From Papio anubis (taxonomy: Eukaryota > Chordata > Mammalia > Primates > Cercopithecidae), in contig NC_044985.1 of NCBI RefSeq assembly GCF_008728515.1, forward strand, positions 82,933,392 to 82,997,391: a stretch of 64,000 nt of DNA, given 5' to 3'. The translations under genes and the position numbers were made by a program. The notes beneath the pieces were generated by a model that made no database searches, was not told where the DNA came from, and saw only the letters and a list, made by a program, of their open reading frames with translations. This document shows, one piece after another, positions 52,631-64,000 of this stretch; positions within the stretch are counted from its first letter, which is position 1, and every line of letters begins with the position of its first letter.

Positions 52631-52849
52631 GAAAATAATAGGATGTTATGAGAAAGAATAATCAGGTAGTCAGGGAAAACAGCCCAAGGGATAAAAAATA
52701 AATAAATAAATAACCTCCCTTGCAAAGAGTGGTAAAAAGAGGGTGCTGGGCAGAAATATGGGGGGAAAAAAGTATGATGATCATAAAACAAGAAAGGCTG
52801 GGCTTGGCTGAGAAATTCAAAGAGGGCCAACATGACTGGGAGTAAGCTT

Positions 52850-53110
52850 GGAGAGTAAGTGCTGCAGATGCAGATCAGAACAGATTAGAAAGAACTTTGC
52901 AGATCTCGGCAAGTTATTTGTATTTCATTCTAAATTAAACAGAAAACCCAGGAAGGGTTTTAGGCAAACAAATGGCATTATTTAGTTTCTGTATTTAAGT
53001 CATCATTCAGGTTACTGGGGGAGTCTGCCCTGAAGTGGATCAGAAGCGAAAGGCAGAGATATCAGCTAGGAGGCTGTTGCAGTGAGCCAGGTGATAAGGG
53101 AGGGCCACCT
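52850..53110. repeat. Possible ancient interspersed repeat
   Basis: CAGGAAGGGTTTTAGGCAAA, GGAGGCTGTTGCAGTGAGCC and GGACCAGGTAGAAGCAGTAC recall a recurrent old mammalian repeat. Family not identified. Confidence 0.4.
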
Positions 53111-53183
53111 GGACCAGGTAGAAGCAGTACAGGTGAAAAAAATCAGACACTTCCAAATCTTCCTCAAGATTTGGTACATTATC

Positions 53184-53487
53184 AGCTGGGCACGGTGGCT
53201 CACACCCATAATCTCAGCACTTTGGGAGGCCGAGGTGGGTGGATCATGAGGTCAAGAGATTGAGACCATCCTGGCCAACATGGTAAAACCCCATCTCTAC
53301 TAAAAATACGAAAATTAGCTGGGTGTAGTGGCACACACCTGTAGTCCCAGCTACTCGGGAGGCTGAGGCAGGAGAATCACTTGAACCCAGAAGGCAGAGG
53401 TTGCAGTGAGCCGAGATCACGTCACTGCACTCCAGCCTGGGCGACACAGCGAGACTCCATCCCAGAAAAAAAAAAAAAAAAAAAAAA
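53184..53487 (+). repeat. Alu, full length (upper of a stacked pair)
   Basis: Starts AGCTGGGCACGGTGGCTCA and ends in a poly-A of about 23. Flanked by AGATTTGGTACATTATC (53167-53183) and AGATTTGATACATTATC (53488-53504). Confidence 0.95.
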
Positions 53488-53504
53488 AGATTTGATACAT
53501 TATC

Positions 53505-53687
53505 TAGCCAGGCATGGTGGCGGGTACCTGTAATCTCAGCTACCCGAAAGGCTGAGGCGGGAGAATCGCATGAACCCAGGAGGTGGAGGTTGCATTGAGC
53601 TGAGATCGAGATCAAGATTGCACCACTGCACTCCAGCCTAGGCGTGAAAGCAAGACTCCGTCTCAAAATAAAATAAAATAAAATAAA
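53505..53687 (+). repeat. 5'-truncated Alu (lower of a stacked pair)
   Basis: Begins at the right-arm segment AGCCAGGCATGGTGGCGGGT and ends in AAAAT units. Flanked by AGATTTGATACATTATC and AAATTTGATCCATTATC (53688-53704). A short GAGATC duplication lies within it. Confidence 0.94.
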
Positions 53688-54279
53688 AAATTTGATCCAT
53701 TATCACTGAGCTCCTTGGCATTAAAAATTCAATTACATTGAAGGAAACATGAAAGTTTCAAAGGTACTAATAATGTTTTCTTTCCTAAGCAGAGTGGTAG
53801 GTACAAAGGTTTTTGTTTTATTACTTACTATTTAATACTAAACATATACATTATATATTACTTATATTCTTTTGTAAGCAGAACATATTTCACAAGACAT
53901 TTAAAAATATCAATGCTATGAGTTTTAAATGACGAATATCTTAGAATACTCAGATCTAACAGTCTTGTCATTTCAGGCAGGCTTTATAAATCCCTCAGTC
54001 TGACCATTCAATCAGGACAATGAAGCTCTTCACCAGCTCAAATTCTAATGAAACAGGTATACTCTAAGTCCAGGTTAACTGTAATAACAAGAAAACTAAG
54101 TTAAATTTAAAACCTGAAATTTGACAGTGTTAACACCTTAAATGTCAATGAAGATCAATCACAAATTTGTCAACGGGCATAGAATGCAGACTTTTAAAAT
54201 GATTGTCCATTATCCTAGTTAATAAATCAAAAACATAGAATGACACCCACAAATGTTTATTAAAGAGTCATTGATAATA

Positions 54280-54660
54280 TTTTTAAAATTCTAAACAACC
54301 CGTGTAAAACCAACAGAATGGTTCTGTGAAATTATGTTATACTCACACCATCAGTCATTACAAAAGGATTAAAAATTAATGCCATGACAAAATGTTTGCA
54401 ATATTAAGTGAAAAACTAAGATATATAGATAGCCAATTGCCTATAAGGAAAGAAGGGAAAGAGACTATGAGGGGCATAAAGTGGATTTTAACTTTATCAG
54501 CAAAATTTTCAACGTAAGAAATATCTTGGGTCACAGGTAACACCAAGGGGGAATTTTATTTTATCCTTCACACCATTTTGTATTTTTTTATATTTCCTAC
54601 AATGGGTGTGTTTATTACTTTTAAATCGCTGTGCTTTCCTTGCAAATAAAGCAAAGCAAC
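54280..54660 (+). repeat. L1M-type 3' end
   Basis: GACAAAATGTTTGCAATATT, a TATTTTATCCTTCACACCAT segment and CCTACAATGGGTGTGTTTAT follow L1M 3'-UTR order. Confidence 0.72.
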
Positions 54661-55726
54661 CTACACGCAAAAAGGAAGCTATCTGCATTCAAAAATCTCA
54701 GTTTTTTAAATAAATTCTTGACTATTTTCGGATGAGAAACCCTCCAATTTAGAAATCTTTATATAGAAACATGAACAGTTATAATGTTGCCTAAAAGGAT
54801 ATTAAGCAAGAAAGCCTTGATATTCAAAGTGGCTGAATTGGAACACCAACAAATTAAATCAATCTGGTCGGTTAGCAAAAATTAAGTCCTCCTCTATTCA
54901 ACCGTCTATTTAGCAAACATCTACACAGTGCCTTCTGGGATGGCAGGATACCAACCTGACAAGGAGGACACAGAGAATCAGAAGTCAATCTGTCAATAAG
55001 GTGTTTATTATTCCTGGCTGGAAAAAGAGCAAGTAATGCAAAGACACCAGGAACAAATGAGCAAGTAAATAATCCACGTGCAGATGCTGAAGAAAGGCAA
55101 AGCAAGAGGAAAGGCCTCTAAACGCTGTATGGAGGACTTCACTGGATGACGAAGACTCTCAGATACCCAAGATGACTGCCAAAGGGGACATGTAGCCAAT
55201 GCTTCCTCAGTGAAAGCAATGGTAATATCATGTCAAGAAAAGAGGCAAGGCCTTTCACATGAAAGCAGCCATCACGGGGGCCAGCACTCCTGACTCCCGA
55301 TGTGGACCTACTCTTTCTCATTTAGCTTAAGTTCTCTTTGTAGCGTGCCTAACGAATGATTATTATGTTAACAGATAGAAGACAAAATATAAGTGGCACC
55401 TCTAACTGACATAACCAGTAACTCTCAGTTAATGATTTCTTACTGTAATTAAAATAGTGCACATTATTTAAAAGTTTTAACATACCATGGGGAAGAACAA
55501 TAAAAGATATAAAATGGCACAGTATAATTCTGAGTGCAACCATGCAAAAAAAAAATGTATCATTTAAATCAGAGATTATTCATTTACCATATATTCTTAG
55601 CATAAGGAAACTATATTCATTTAAAAAGTATGAACCCTATGAGTATTGCTTTAAGGTTATGTGTCTTTTTAGATGCCAAAAATAAACAACGTTTATAAAA
55701 ACATTGTTTTAAACCAAAGGCTGATT

Positions 55727-55746
55727 AAAAAAAAAAAAAAAAAAAA
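55727..55746. repeat. Poly-A tract
   Basis: A20 run without an attached element. Confidence 0.85.
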
Positions 55747-56379
55747 GGCACATAGATCACAAATAAGTAACAATTTTTTAAAAAGCAATTCGGCATTTAA
55801 CATTTTTGCTTCCAAAGTATTATATCACATCAATCAGAACACCAGACTACCCTTTTTATTTTCCTTTCTGGTTATGCCCTTAAAAACACTGTGATGCTCC
55901 TAAGAGCTTTAAACTTGTAAATAACCCCTCCCAGAAGCCCAAATCTCCATATCTTAATATCATGAAAGCTGGAACTGTAAAATAAAATCTGTTAGCAGCT
56001 GAAATCTTAATGAGGTTCTACAAAGAAGAGGCTTTTCTGCAATGACTCAATGCATGGAAACAGTTGAGTAATTATAAATGCATGGGCTGAATGTGAGTTG
56101 GCAAATATAATACCACAGAATGTACCCAGAACTAGGGTTGTCCCAGTTCAAATGAGACTATATTCCTTTACCAGTACAGGCAAACAACTAACCTGAAATG
56201 TCTTTGGCTAAGAGATAGGTGTGAGCCCATAAAATTATGTCCCTTGACTCCTCATTTACATGGTGACAATCTGTTCTGGCCCACCAGCAGCCTGTTCAAC
56301 AACAAAGCACTTCAGAAAGAGCTCTGCATAATATTGGTTTCATCAGACATAATAGAAGCCAATGACAAATGGACTTGAG

Positions 56380-56523
56380 CAGTGGCTCTCAAAATCTGGG
56401 GACATGAGACTCCCCCATAAAGAACTTGAGAAAAATGAAGATTCTGGGGTCTGCCACCAGGGGACCCAATTCACTAGGTTTATATGAGTCCAGGAATCTG
56501 TACTTAAAGAAGTACCCTCCAGC
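56380..56523 (+). mobile_element. MER5A-like hAT MITE
   Basis: Starts CAGTGGCTCTCAAAATCTGG, with GAAGATTCTGGGGTCTGCCA, AGGAATCTGTACTTAAAGAA and CCCTCCAGCC in consensus order. The terminal inverted repeat on the right is eroded. Confidence 0.82.
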
Positions 56524-56960
56524 CAAGCAGGCTGACCCAAGGAAATACAAGAATAAGGTGTGTGCCCTGGAGGGAAAGAGAGAAAGGCTGGAGGGCAAAT
56601 GCAAATGATGGGTGGAGAAAAGGGAGCTGCATTTTTTGGGAGGGTGTATGGGGAATACTCCACCACTATACTTTTTCAAGGAAAAGGAAAACAGTTTCCT
56701 CAAAAGTGTTCTCTGAACCTTCACACATATAACTGTAAACTTAGAACATGTCCTAGAAATATTTTAGTACAATTATTCATGGTAAAGAAATCAAACTCCA
56801 CATGCTTATTTCTGGTTATACATAGTTTTTTAAAAGGAAAAAAAAAAAAAAGAAAGAAAAAACCTTCAGGGACAAACTCTCTCAAATCCATTCTTATTTA
56901 GAAATTCCAAAAATTTAGGAATGCTTGATTATATGAATATTGCATGGTCCAAGGTAAGTG

Positions 56961-57273
56961 GAGTGGGTCTTCATTCAGTTCATGGGTTCTAGACCCACAG
57001 ACTCAACCAACCCTGGATTAAAAATTTTAAATAAATAATAATAATGCAACAATAAAAAAATATAAATAAAAACATAGTATAACACTTACATAGCATTTAC
57101 ACTGTATTAGGTATTATAAGCAATCTAGAGATGATTATTTAAAGTATACAGGAGGAGGTAATAGGCAAACACTATACCCTTTTATGTAAGATGGACTTAA
57201 GCATCCTTGATAATGTTGGTATTCAAATGAGTCCTGGAACCAATCCCCCTGGATACCAAAGGATGATTCTATT
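56961..57273. mobile_element. Tigger-family (TcMar) MITE
   Basis: The left part carries GACTCAACCAACCCTGGATT. The centre is AT-rich with TAGCATTTACACTGTATTAG. The right part GGAACCAATCCCCCTGGATA / CCAAAGGATGATTC is the reverse complement of the CAGTC-type Tigger terminus. Confidence 0.82.
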
Positions 57274-57944
57274 ATTATTATTCTCTGCTTACCATAGATA
57301 AAAACCAGGCAGAATCTTTATAAATAACACACCTAAACATGGTAGAAAGTTAAAATGGAAACACTGTGAAACCTTACAGTTTTATAATTTTGTTTCCACA
57401 ATTTTTATTTATTTTTCCCTAAATCTACTAAATTCTAAGCCCTATATGTTAATATGTTTCTTTTGTACAATATGCAGTCCTTTGTGAGAAAATCCAGTGA
57501 AATATCAGCATTTTCCATGGAGAATCTATCCCACCAGAAAAAGAGGTTTCAACAGAGCCTTCTAAGAGCTGGAGGCTGCCCCCATAGTCATTTGGCTTAT
57601 AGTACTCATCATGGAAGGCATAATATAATAAATACCTTTATGAAGGTGAAAGACGCTGGGCTTAAATCAGAAGAATAGACTTTTGAGAGACATGAAACCA
57701 TAGGAGTCTCTGAGGTACCAAAGACCACTTCTTCTGAAGGGTACAAAAAGGGCATTCTGAGAGAAGGTATATATTTTACAGTTTAGGAAATGACATTGAA
57801 AAGCTGAAAAAAAAAAAAATGGGTGTGATTCCATAGATGAAATCATGTTAGGGGAGATGGTTTAAAAGAGTTGCGAAGCTGTGGAAATATTCGTATGATC
57901 ACAATTACGAAAAAGAAGATGAGTGGGCATCATCATGAGAAATA

Positions 57945-58445
57945 ATAGTAATAAGAGTAACATTCATTGTATACAATGCCACTTATCATTAAAATAATAT
58001 CTCAATTAATCCTTAAAACTGCCTTAAAGTAAGGAGGGTTATTATCTTATTTTACACATGAAGTATAGAAAAGTTGGCTGGGCACAACGGCTCACACCTG
58101 TAATCCCAGCATTTTGGGAGACCAAGGTGGGCAGATCACTTAAGGTCAGGAGTTCAGGACCAGCCTGGCCAACATGGTGAAACCTTATCTCTACCAAAAA
58201 TACAAAAAAATTATCAGGAGGCTGAGGCAGGAGAATCGTTTGAACCCGGGAGGCAGAGGTTGCAGTGAACTGAAATGGCACCACTGTGCTCCAGCCTGAG
58301 TGACAGAGCGAGACTCTGTCTCAAAAAAATAAATAAAAATAAAAATAAAAAAGAAAAGAAAGAAACATAGAAAAGTTAAGTAACTCCCTGAGGTCAGATG
58401 CCCTAATAAGAGGTGAGGCCAGGATCTGAAAGTTATCTCATGATC
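57945..58445 (+). repeat. MIR split by an Alu
   Basis: ATATCTCAATTAATCCTTAA and TTTACACATGAAGTATAGAA lie before the Alu; AGTAACTCCCTGAGGTCAGA and AGGCCAGGATCTGAAAGTTA continue the MIR after it. Confidence 0.8.
58076..58366 (+). repeat. Alu inside a MIR, with internal deletion
   Basis: Both arms are present, but about 38 bp around the start of the right arm are missing (ACAAAAAAATTATCAGGAGG). Target duplication ATAGAAAAGTT at 58065-58075 and 58367-58377. Confidence 0.94.
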
Positions 58446-59149
58446 TTAAATTATTAAGACTAGGTAACTATTATTGAAAATGAAGCAGAGAAACAAGCAG
58501 GAATCTCTAAGAACCTTATCAAAGAGGTTACAGCCCAGGAGATCTAAGATATGTGAAACCTGCTAACTTCGACAAAGTTATTAAGTGAAGTCAGGAACTT
58601 AATGATGATCTAGAAAAACATAGGACAACTGCTTGTGGGAGATGATGTCATGTAAAAATATAAAGAAAGTGGAGGCAAAACTACCCAATTACCCACCTAT
58701 TTCTATTTTATCTGCTAGACCAAAAGAAGTTTCAAACTGGAAATGCTAGAACAATGGCTAAGAAAGCCCTGGGAGGTAATATAGAAAATAAAATCTTAAA
58801 AGAATATCTGGCTGCAGTAAATGAGTGTAAACCTCCTGACCTAGAGATTCCCATTCCAGGGTACGGGAGGAATGCATAGAAGCGATATCCGATGGTAAAA
58901 ATAAATAAATAAATAAAATCATGAACGAATAGAAATTCCAGAACAAGTAAAACTTTCACTCAAAGTTCAAAAATTAAAAAGTAAAAAAGTTCAGTCCACA
59001 TATGTAACGCCAAACCACGAGCCTGTCCTTTTATCAGACTTACGGGAACAGCAAAAATATGTGAGAAAGCCTTTCACGGTAACTTCGTGGACCTGACAGG
59101 GTAGTTCCATAGTTCGTGCCTTGTTGAATAACTAGTCTTAAAATTAACA

Positions 59150-59960
59150 GCCTGAAAGGTGGTCTTCAGGGTTACACACTGAGCACTATCTTGGGCCCTG
59201 CCTATTTAACATTTTACCAATGAGTTGGATGAAGATGCTTATAAAATCTGTAGATTTTGCAAGGTTAATATAGTTGATAATATGATTTAGATTCAAAACG
59301 ATGGGCTATAACCCTTGACTATATAAAACAAAACAGAACTTAATAAGAATATATTAAATTATTTTTTAAATTATATATGTATACATACAATTTTTGACCT
59401 TGCATAAATTTATGTGAAACAGGAAACAAAAACAAAACAAACGATTACATTGAGATGACTTAATATAAGCCACTATTGTGAACATCTGCTAAAACAAGTT
59501 AATGCATTTATAGAAAGTCAAGACCTCAATGAGGTGATGAGATAAGTTAGTTTCAGAGGGACCATGAGCAACCAGATAGAAGGGTGATATATTAGCCTGG
59601 TGCAAAAGTAACTGCGGTTTTTGCCATTGAAAAGTATTGAAAACTGCAATTACTTTTGCACCAACCTAATACAACATGAAAGGAGAGAAAAGAGACCAAA
59701 TGTATACAAAGACCACTGTGGTTGTTCAGCCTACCAAAAAAAAAAAAAAAAAAAAAAGAGGGAGGGCATGATCTTAGTTTCCAAATATCCAAGTTGTAAA
59801 AAAAAGAACTGTATCAGTATACATTCCAGATGATTTCCTTTACAATCCCTAGAAATAGTAAAACAAGAGCAAATGGTGATGTCTACAGCCTCACCAAAAA
59901 GTGAGCTCCTCATCTCTAGAAGTAGCCAAGCAAAGGCTGGATCAAGCTCCACCATGGAAG
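59150..59960 (+). repeat. L3/CR1-type LINE fossil
   Basis: 59170-59290 is a degenerate copy of the CR1/L3 reverse-transcriptase region: TATCTTGGGCCCTGCCTATT, then TTAACATTTTACCAATGAGT and TGGATGAAGATGCTTATAAA. 59755-59950 matches the 3' part, with GTGAGCTCCTCATCTCTAGA and AGTAGCCAAGCAAAGGCTGG. The two are collinear and interrupted by the MADE1 at 59592-59669. The reading frame is fully decayed. Confidence 0.75.
59592..59669. mobile_element. MADE1 (mariner MITE) hairpin
   Basis: This 78-bp element has near-perfect inverted ends TTAGCCTGGTGCAAAAGTAA and TTACTTTTGCACCAACCTAA. TA lies on both flanks (59590-59591 and 59670-59671). MADE1 palindromes are the known source of the primate miR-548 family. 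One arm has changes near the loop (GTATTGAAAACTGC), which weaken that part of the stem. Confidence 0.95.
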
Positions 59961-60215
59961 TCATGGAGGAGAGCACTGAACACAATGAGGGAGTGGGAAA
60001 AGATATCTTTAATTATGTTTTATGGCTCAACAATAATCCCAACAGCCATTTAGTTTTTCTCTTTTCACAGACACTCCTATACACTACTCAGCTATGTCAT
60101 ATTAATGGTGATTTATACTTCAGTAGAGAAGAGGGCATGATGATATAAAACAGAAATTAAAGAAAATAATAATTAGAAAGCTGAATTTAGATCATGTGCA
60201 AACCTCCAACATTTT

Positions 60216-60678
60216 TTTTCTTTTTTTTTTTTTTTTTTTTGAGATGGAGTTTCGCTCTTGTTGCCCAGGCTAGAGTACAATGGTGCCATCTCGGCTCACC
60301 ACAACCTCTGCCTCCCGGGTTCAAGCAATTCTCCTGCCTCAGTCTTCCTCAGTAGCTGCAATTACAGGCATGCGCCGCCACTCCCGGCTAATTTTGTATT
60401 TTTTGTAGAGACAGGGTTTCTCCATGTTAGTCAGGCTGGTCTCAGCTCATTGGAACCTCCACCTTCCAGTTTCCAGTGATTCTCCTGCCTCAGCCTCCTG
60501 AGCAGCTGGAATTACAGGCATGTGCCACCGTGCTTGGTTAATTTGTTTTCGTAATTTTAGTAGAGACGGGGTTTTGCCATGTTGTCCAGGCTGGTCTTGA
60601 ACTCCCAACCTCAGGTGATCCGCCTGCCTTAGCCTCCCAAAGTGCTGGGATTAGAGGCATAAGCCACCACGTCCAGCC
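60216..60678 (-). repeat. Over-long Alu with internal tandem duplication
   Basis: A single target duplication GCAAACCTCCAACATTTT (60198-60215) / GCAAATCTCCAACATTTT (60679-60696) encloses 463 bp. 60290-60440 and 60441-60595 are two diverged copies of the same mid-Alu segment in tandem. Confidence 0.93.
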
Positions 60679-60699
60679 GCAAATCTCCAACATTTTCTA

Positions 60700-62620
60700 G
60701 AGCAATATTTGTCTGCAAGATATTGCATAGTTAATACAACTTCACTGAAGGAACAGCTTTTTCCATGGACAAGATGGTGAATTAACATTTAATCATGGCT
60801 AAAGTATGCTGCCTACTTTATATTTTCAACACCTTACTTTAAAAAAAACCAAGACAAGTTTTTTTTTCCTATACCATGGTGTCATAACACCACTCACAAC
60901 AAATGCCAAGTCTTTCTGAAGGAGGAATCTTTGCTTGGGATATGTAAGCACTATTTAGCATTGTTTTGTTTTTAAAGATTGGTCACAGTGTGAATGCCCT
61001 TTCTACTGCAGGGGGTAATGTTAAGAAATTTAACTTGAAAAGAGTTTCTAGCTCATCTTCACAATGTAATGATACTCCTGCTAAGTCTGGATTTAATTAT
61101 AAATCAACAAAGAATGAGGAAGGGAGGAAGTTCAACATGGCTCCCCATCACTCCATCACTGCCCCCCACCATCATTGACTTTTTTTTTTCTTTTGGTCTG
61201 TATACATCACAGCCCAGAGTGATTAATAACCTGTGCAAACAGACTATTCTAGAGATCACAAACTGCCTTTTTTTGTGTGTGTTAGTTTAGCAGTTCAGGC
61301 TATTTGAGGGATCTTAAAAAGCACTACAGAATAAAACCTTTGTTTAAAGGAATATCGGGCACAGATTCTTCTCCCTGCTCCTCCTCCCAGAAAGTTAAGC
61401 AGAACTCCTTGAACTCTGACCTGAAAGGACACTTGGGTCAGCCACATCTAATCCGAGACTCTGAGATTAGTTTAATGATATTTGAGACAGCTGGGATCAA
61501 CCGTGCTAAATTCTGTGGCCACATTGTAAAATGCGTCATTGTTCCTCGGGGAGAGTCTTCTTGTCTCAATTGGTATTTGAGTTAAACTGATATTACTGAT
61601 CACCTATTCCTTAGTACAGATAACTTCACAATTAGAACAGGACTATATTTGTGCCTCGTTTATCAGAACTCCATATTTTCCAGTATCATCTGCAAACCTT
61701 GCTTCTTCACAAAAAATTGGACAAAGAATGCTGGTAATTAATGTCTTTACCAATCTCCAATCTTGAGGTGAGACCACAACTCTGAAACGTTGCCCTCGCA
61801 GTGCATGCTACTATAACTTTATAGAATATTTAGACTTCAGTTCAAGAAGAATGAATGCTCCATTATTTTAACAGTCTGCTCAGGTGGTCACTCTATTTTT
61901 TAATGCAATGTACTACACAGGAATGACATCATAAGGGTATCATAAAAGCAAGTGTTAAAACCTATGATGAATTTTCCTACTATAACTAAGCAGTTAATAA
62001 GTGTAAAAGTAGATCAAAACATACACTTATGGTCTGGTAAAACATTTACATTCACCTTTGTAAATATAAAAATAAAGTTTTTTTTTAAAGTCATAAAATT
62101 TCCTTTTGCCTCTACTTCTAAAGCTCCATTAGTGATCACAGACACCTGAAATTTTTTTCCCAATTAAAGAAGCCCAAGTAGTAATTGCTAATACACGGCA
62201 TTCATTAATCTTGGGTAGTTTCTTTCTTATGATAAGAATCTCATTTGGACAATACTATTATGTATCAAATACAAATCACACTGAATCATTTACTCTCCTC
62301 TGCCACATACATTCCTTTTTCACTCTCTAACAAAGGTTCCTTTGCCACCTGTGACGTGTTCTCTCCAAGTCACGTTTCCTCCAAGTCCGGGGAAAAAAAA
62401 AAAAATTCACCTCTCATCTTTGTCCTCCCACTCTCACTTAAAACTTAACTCCATCCTAACAAGTAGAATGTACCATCCAGAAACTCACCAAGTACATCTA
62501 TCTATGCATGACGATCCCTCTTAACTTTCCTTGCTTATATTTACCTTCAAACAAGAAGTGAAAAAGAGGGAGAGAATATTACCACCAAATGAATATCGCT
62601 CTATTTATTAACATTTTTTC
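60700..62620. other. Unique AT-rich intronic DNA
   Basis: 1.9 kb with no repeat recognised and no domain-bearing open frame. A-rich run near 62392-62405. Confidence 0.5.
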
Positions 62621-62629
62621 AACAAATAC

Positions 62630-62860
62630 TATTTTAATATGAATACCTACCATGTTCTAGGAACTATGCTATGAACATTGTTTGGAAGTCTTTTCTCCTC
62701 ACAACATTATGAGGGTAGATGTTATTTTTATGTACAGATAAACTGAAGTTCATGGAGGTCAACATACATACCTAATGTCACAAAACAAGCAAGTGACAGA
62801 ATCAATGTATGAATCCCTAACGTGTGACTCCAAAGCTAGTGCTTTCATCACTATAATGGT
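62630..62860 (+). repeat. MIR
   Basis: Contains CTACCATGTTCTAGGAACTA, TCCTCACAACATTATGAGGG, GCAAGTGACAGAATCAATGT and GACTCCAAAGCTAGTGCTTT. Confidence 0.92.
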
Positions 62861-62929
62861 TATAGTGCAGTCTGGACTGTAGGGCAAGTCGTAGGTGTGG
62901 ACAGGACTAGTCCCTAGACTAGAATAACT

Positions 62930-63430
62930 CACAGAACAGGGAGAAAAGAGATAAGTAAACAGATAAATGATAACCCACTGTGTTAACTACTGTTACAAAG
63001 ATAAGTGTTATAGGAGCATAAAGAAGAAAGTAACTAATGCTATTTGGTGAACAGTGGGATAGGGGATGATCCTCCCAGGCTGATAACCTTAATTGTAATT
63101 GTATCTTTCATTTCTCAGGTGAATTGAAGAGGGGGAAGCATTTCAGAAAATGTGTAAGGACAGAGATTCAAGAAAAAAATATGGGGTATTTGACAAACTA
63201 CGGCAAATTCAGCTCTGAATGAGGGTGGGGAATGCAGGGAGTCACATGGTTGAAGGGAATTAAAAGGAAGATCGGAGCCTGACTGCCAGGCCCAAACTCT
63301 GATGAACAGAAAAGCACTACTGACTGGGGAGTGTGAAGCTATCTGAGGCAACTGAGAGCTAGATTGTAAGGTCAGAGTGATGCATACTTAGAAAGTATTT
63401 AACAAGGAGGATATAAAATATGGTGGTAGC
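62930..63430. repeat. Possible ancient interspersed repeat
   Basis: GAAGAGGGGGAAGCATTTCA with AATGTGTAAGGACAGAGATT resembles the old repeat suspected at 28000-28440 and 52850-53110. Family not identified. Confidence 0.3.
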
Positions 63431-63714
63431 CTGAGTCAGGAAGCAAATATTAAGAATTCCTGGTTTTGTCTGCAGTAGTCTTGACCGAGCACTTCTGTAT
63501 TACAAACAGAAGAAGCCAATAAAGTATGAGAAATAAAAGATACAAGAATTCTGAGGACAAACGATAAAGCATAATCCCAAAAAAAAGGTGAGAGAGTCAG
63601 CAACGGAAGGAGCAAGGAGAGAGGCTGCCCTTGGGCAGGGGAAGGAACCCCTCACCACACACCCCTACTGAATGCACAGCACACAAAGACTAAAGCATCT
63701 GCTTCAGCGCGGCA

Positions 63715-63825
63715 TTACTTTGTCTTCTGTGCTGTTATTTGTTCTATGTGTCTTTGTCTTCTCTCCCCAACTAAGCAATAAGTCCCCCAAAGGTAGTGGT
63801 CATATTTTCTATTTCTTTGTATCTC
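63715..63825 (+). repeat. Possible L2 3' fragment
   Basis: CTCTCCCCAACTAAGCAATA, AAGTCCCCCAAAGGTAGTGG and CTATTTCTTTGTATCTCCCT follow the L2 3' layout. Confidence 0.55.
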
Positions 63826-63910
63826 CCTCCATATTAAAACAATGTGGACACGTATGAGCCAGTCTTTATCACAATGATTTGAGAAGGAAATCAGGTGTAG
63901 AGTAGGGAGA

Positions 63911-63930
63911 AAAAAAAAAAAAAAAAAAAA
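63911..63930. repeat. Poly-A tract
   Basis: A20 run near the window end. Confidence 0.8.
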
Positions 63931-64000
63931 GCCTCCCTAATGGGGACAAGTCACAGATGAGAAATAAATAAAAACTGTGTATCTTCACTTTGTAGGGGAC

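Noticed and set aside
53244..53666. 140-codon minus-strand open frame
   Set aside because: It is a read-through of two adjacent Alu copies.
59592..59669. Annotating the MADE1 as a named miRNA gene
   Set aside because: The hairpin class fits, but the sequence alone does not show processing, and I cannot match it to a specific miR-548 locus.

Overview
The window is 64 kb of primate nuclear DNA, almost certainly human or a great ape. It is dense in Alu copies (AluJ, AluS and AluY types), carries a MADE1 element and many mammalian MIR, L2 and L1M fossils, and is AT-rich. It lies inside one gene, SATB2, transcribed on the minus strand. The gene was recognised by reading the minus-strand exons and matching them to the remembered SATB2 protein (AT-rich-sequence-binding chromatin organiser with ULD/CMP, CUT-like, two CUT and one homeodomain).

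Four coding exons are present and join in phase. In transcript order they are 33183-33057 (c.347-473, residues 116-158), 31873-31750 (c.474-597, residues 158-199), 20036-19934 (c.598-700, residues 200-233 plus one base) and 346-1 (c.701-1046, residues 234-349, cut by the window edge). Each internal border has a canonical AG acceptor and GT donor. Together they encode the second half of the ULD/CMP domain, the whole CUT-like domain and the linker running up to CUT1. The upstream coding exon (about c.170-346) was not found, so 33184-64000 is part of a long intron.

Everything else is intronic. 347-19933 (19.6 kb) holds Alus, a large L2 fossil split by an AluY, an L1M 3' end, an inverted duplication (6891-7133 / 8327-8572) and a Z-DNA-prone GC/AC tract. 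20037-31749 (11.7 kb) holds L1M, MIR, Alu and hAT fossils. 31874-33056 (1.2 kb) has no Alu. 33184-64000 (over 30.8 kb) holds MIRs, L2s, a Tigger-like palindromic element, a GGAA microsatellite next to a G-quadruplex motif, a MaLR solo LTR inside a MIR, a stacked pair of Alus sharing one triplicated target site, an L3/CR1 fossil carrying a MADE1 hairpin, and an Alu with an internal duplication.

No second protein gene, tRNA, rRNA, CRISPR array or intact mobile element was found. The short open frames elsewhere are explained by Alu or L2 sequence or by chance. I see no undescribed gene system. The most unusual items are structural: the inverted duplication, the triple target-site Alu stack, the partly duplicated Alu and the MADE1 hairpin in L3. 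On the protein side, a SUMO-acceptor motif is assembled across a splice junction. Repeat names were assigned by eye from remembered consensus sequences, and subfamily names are tentative.
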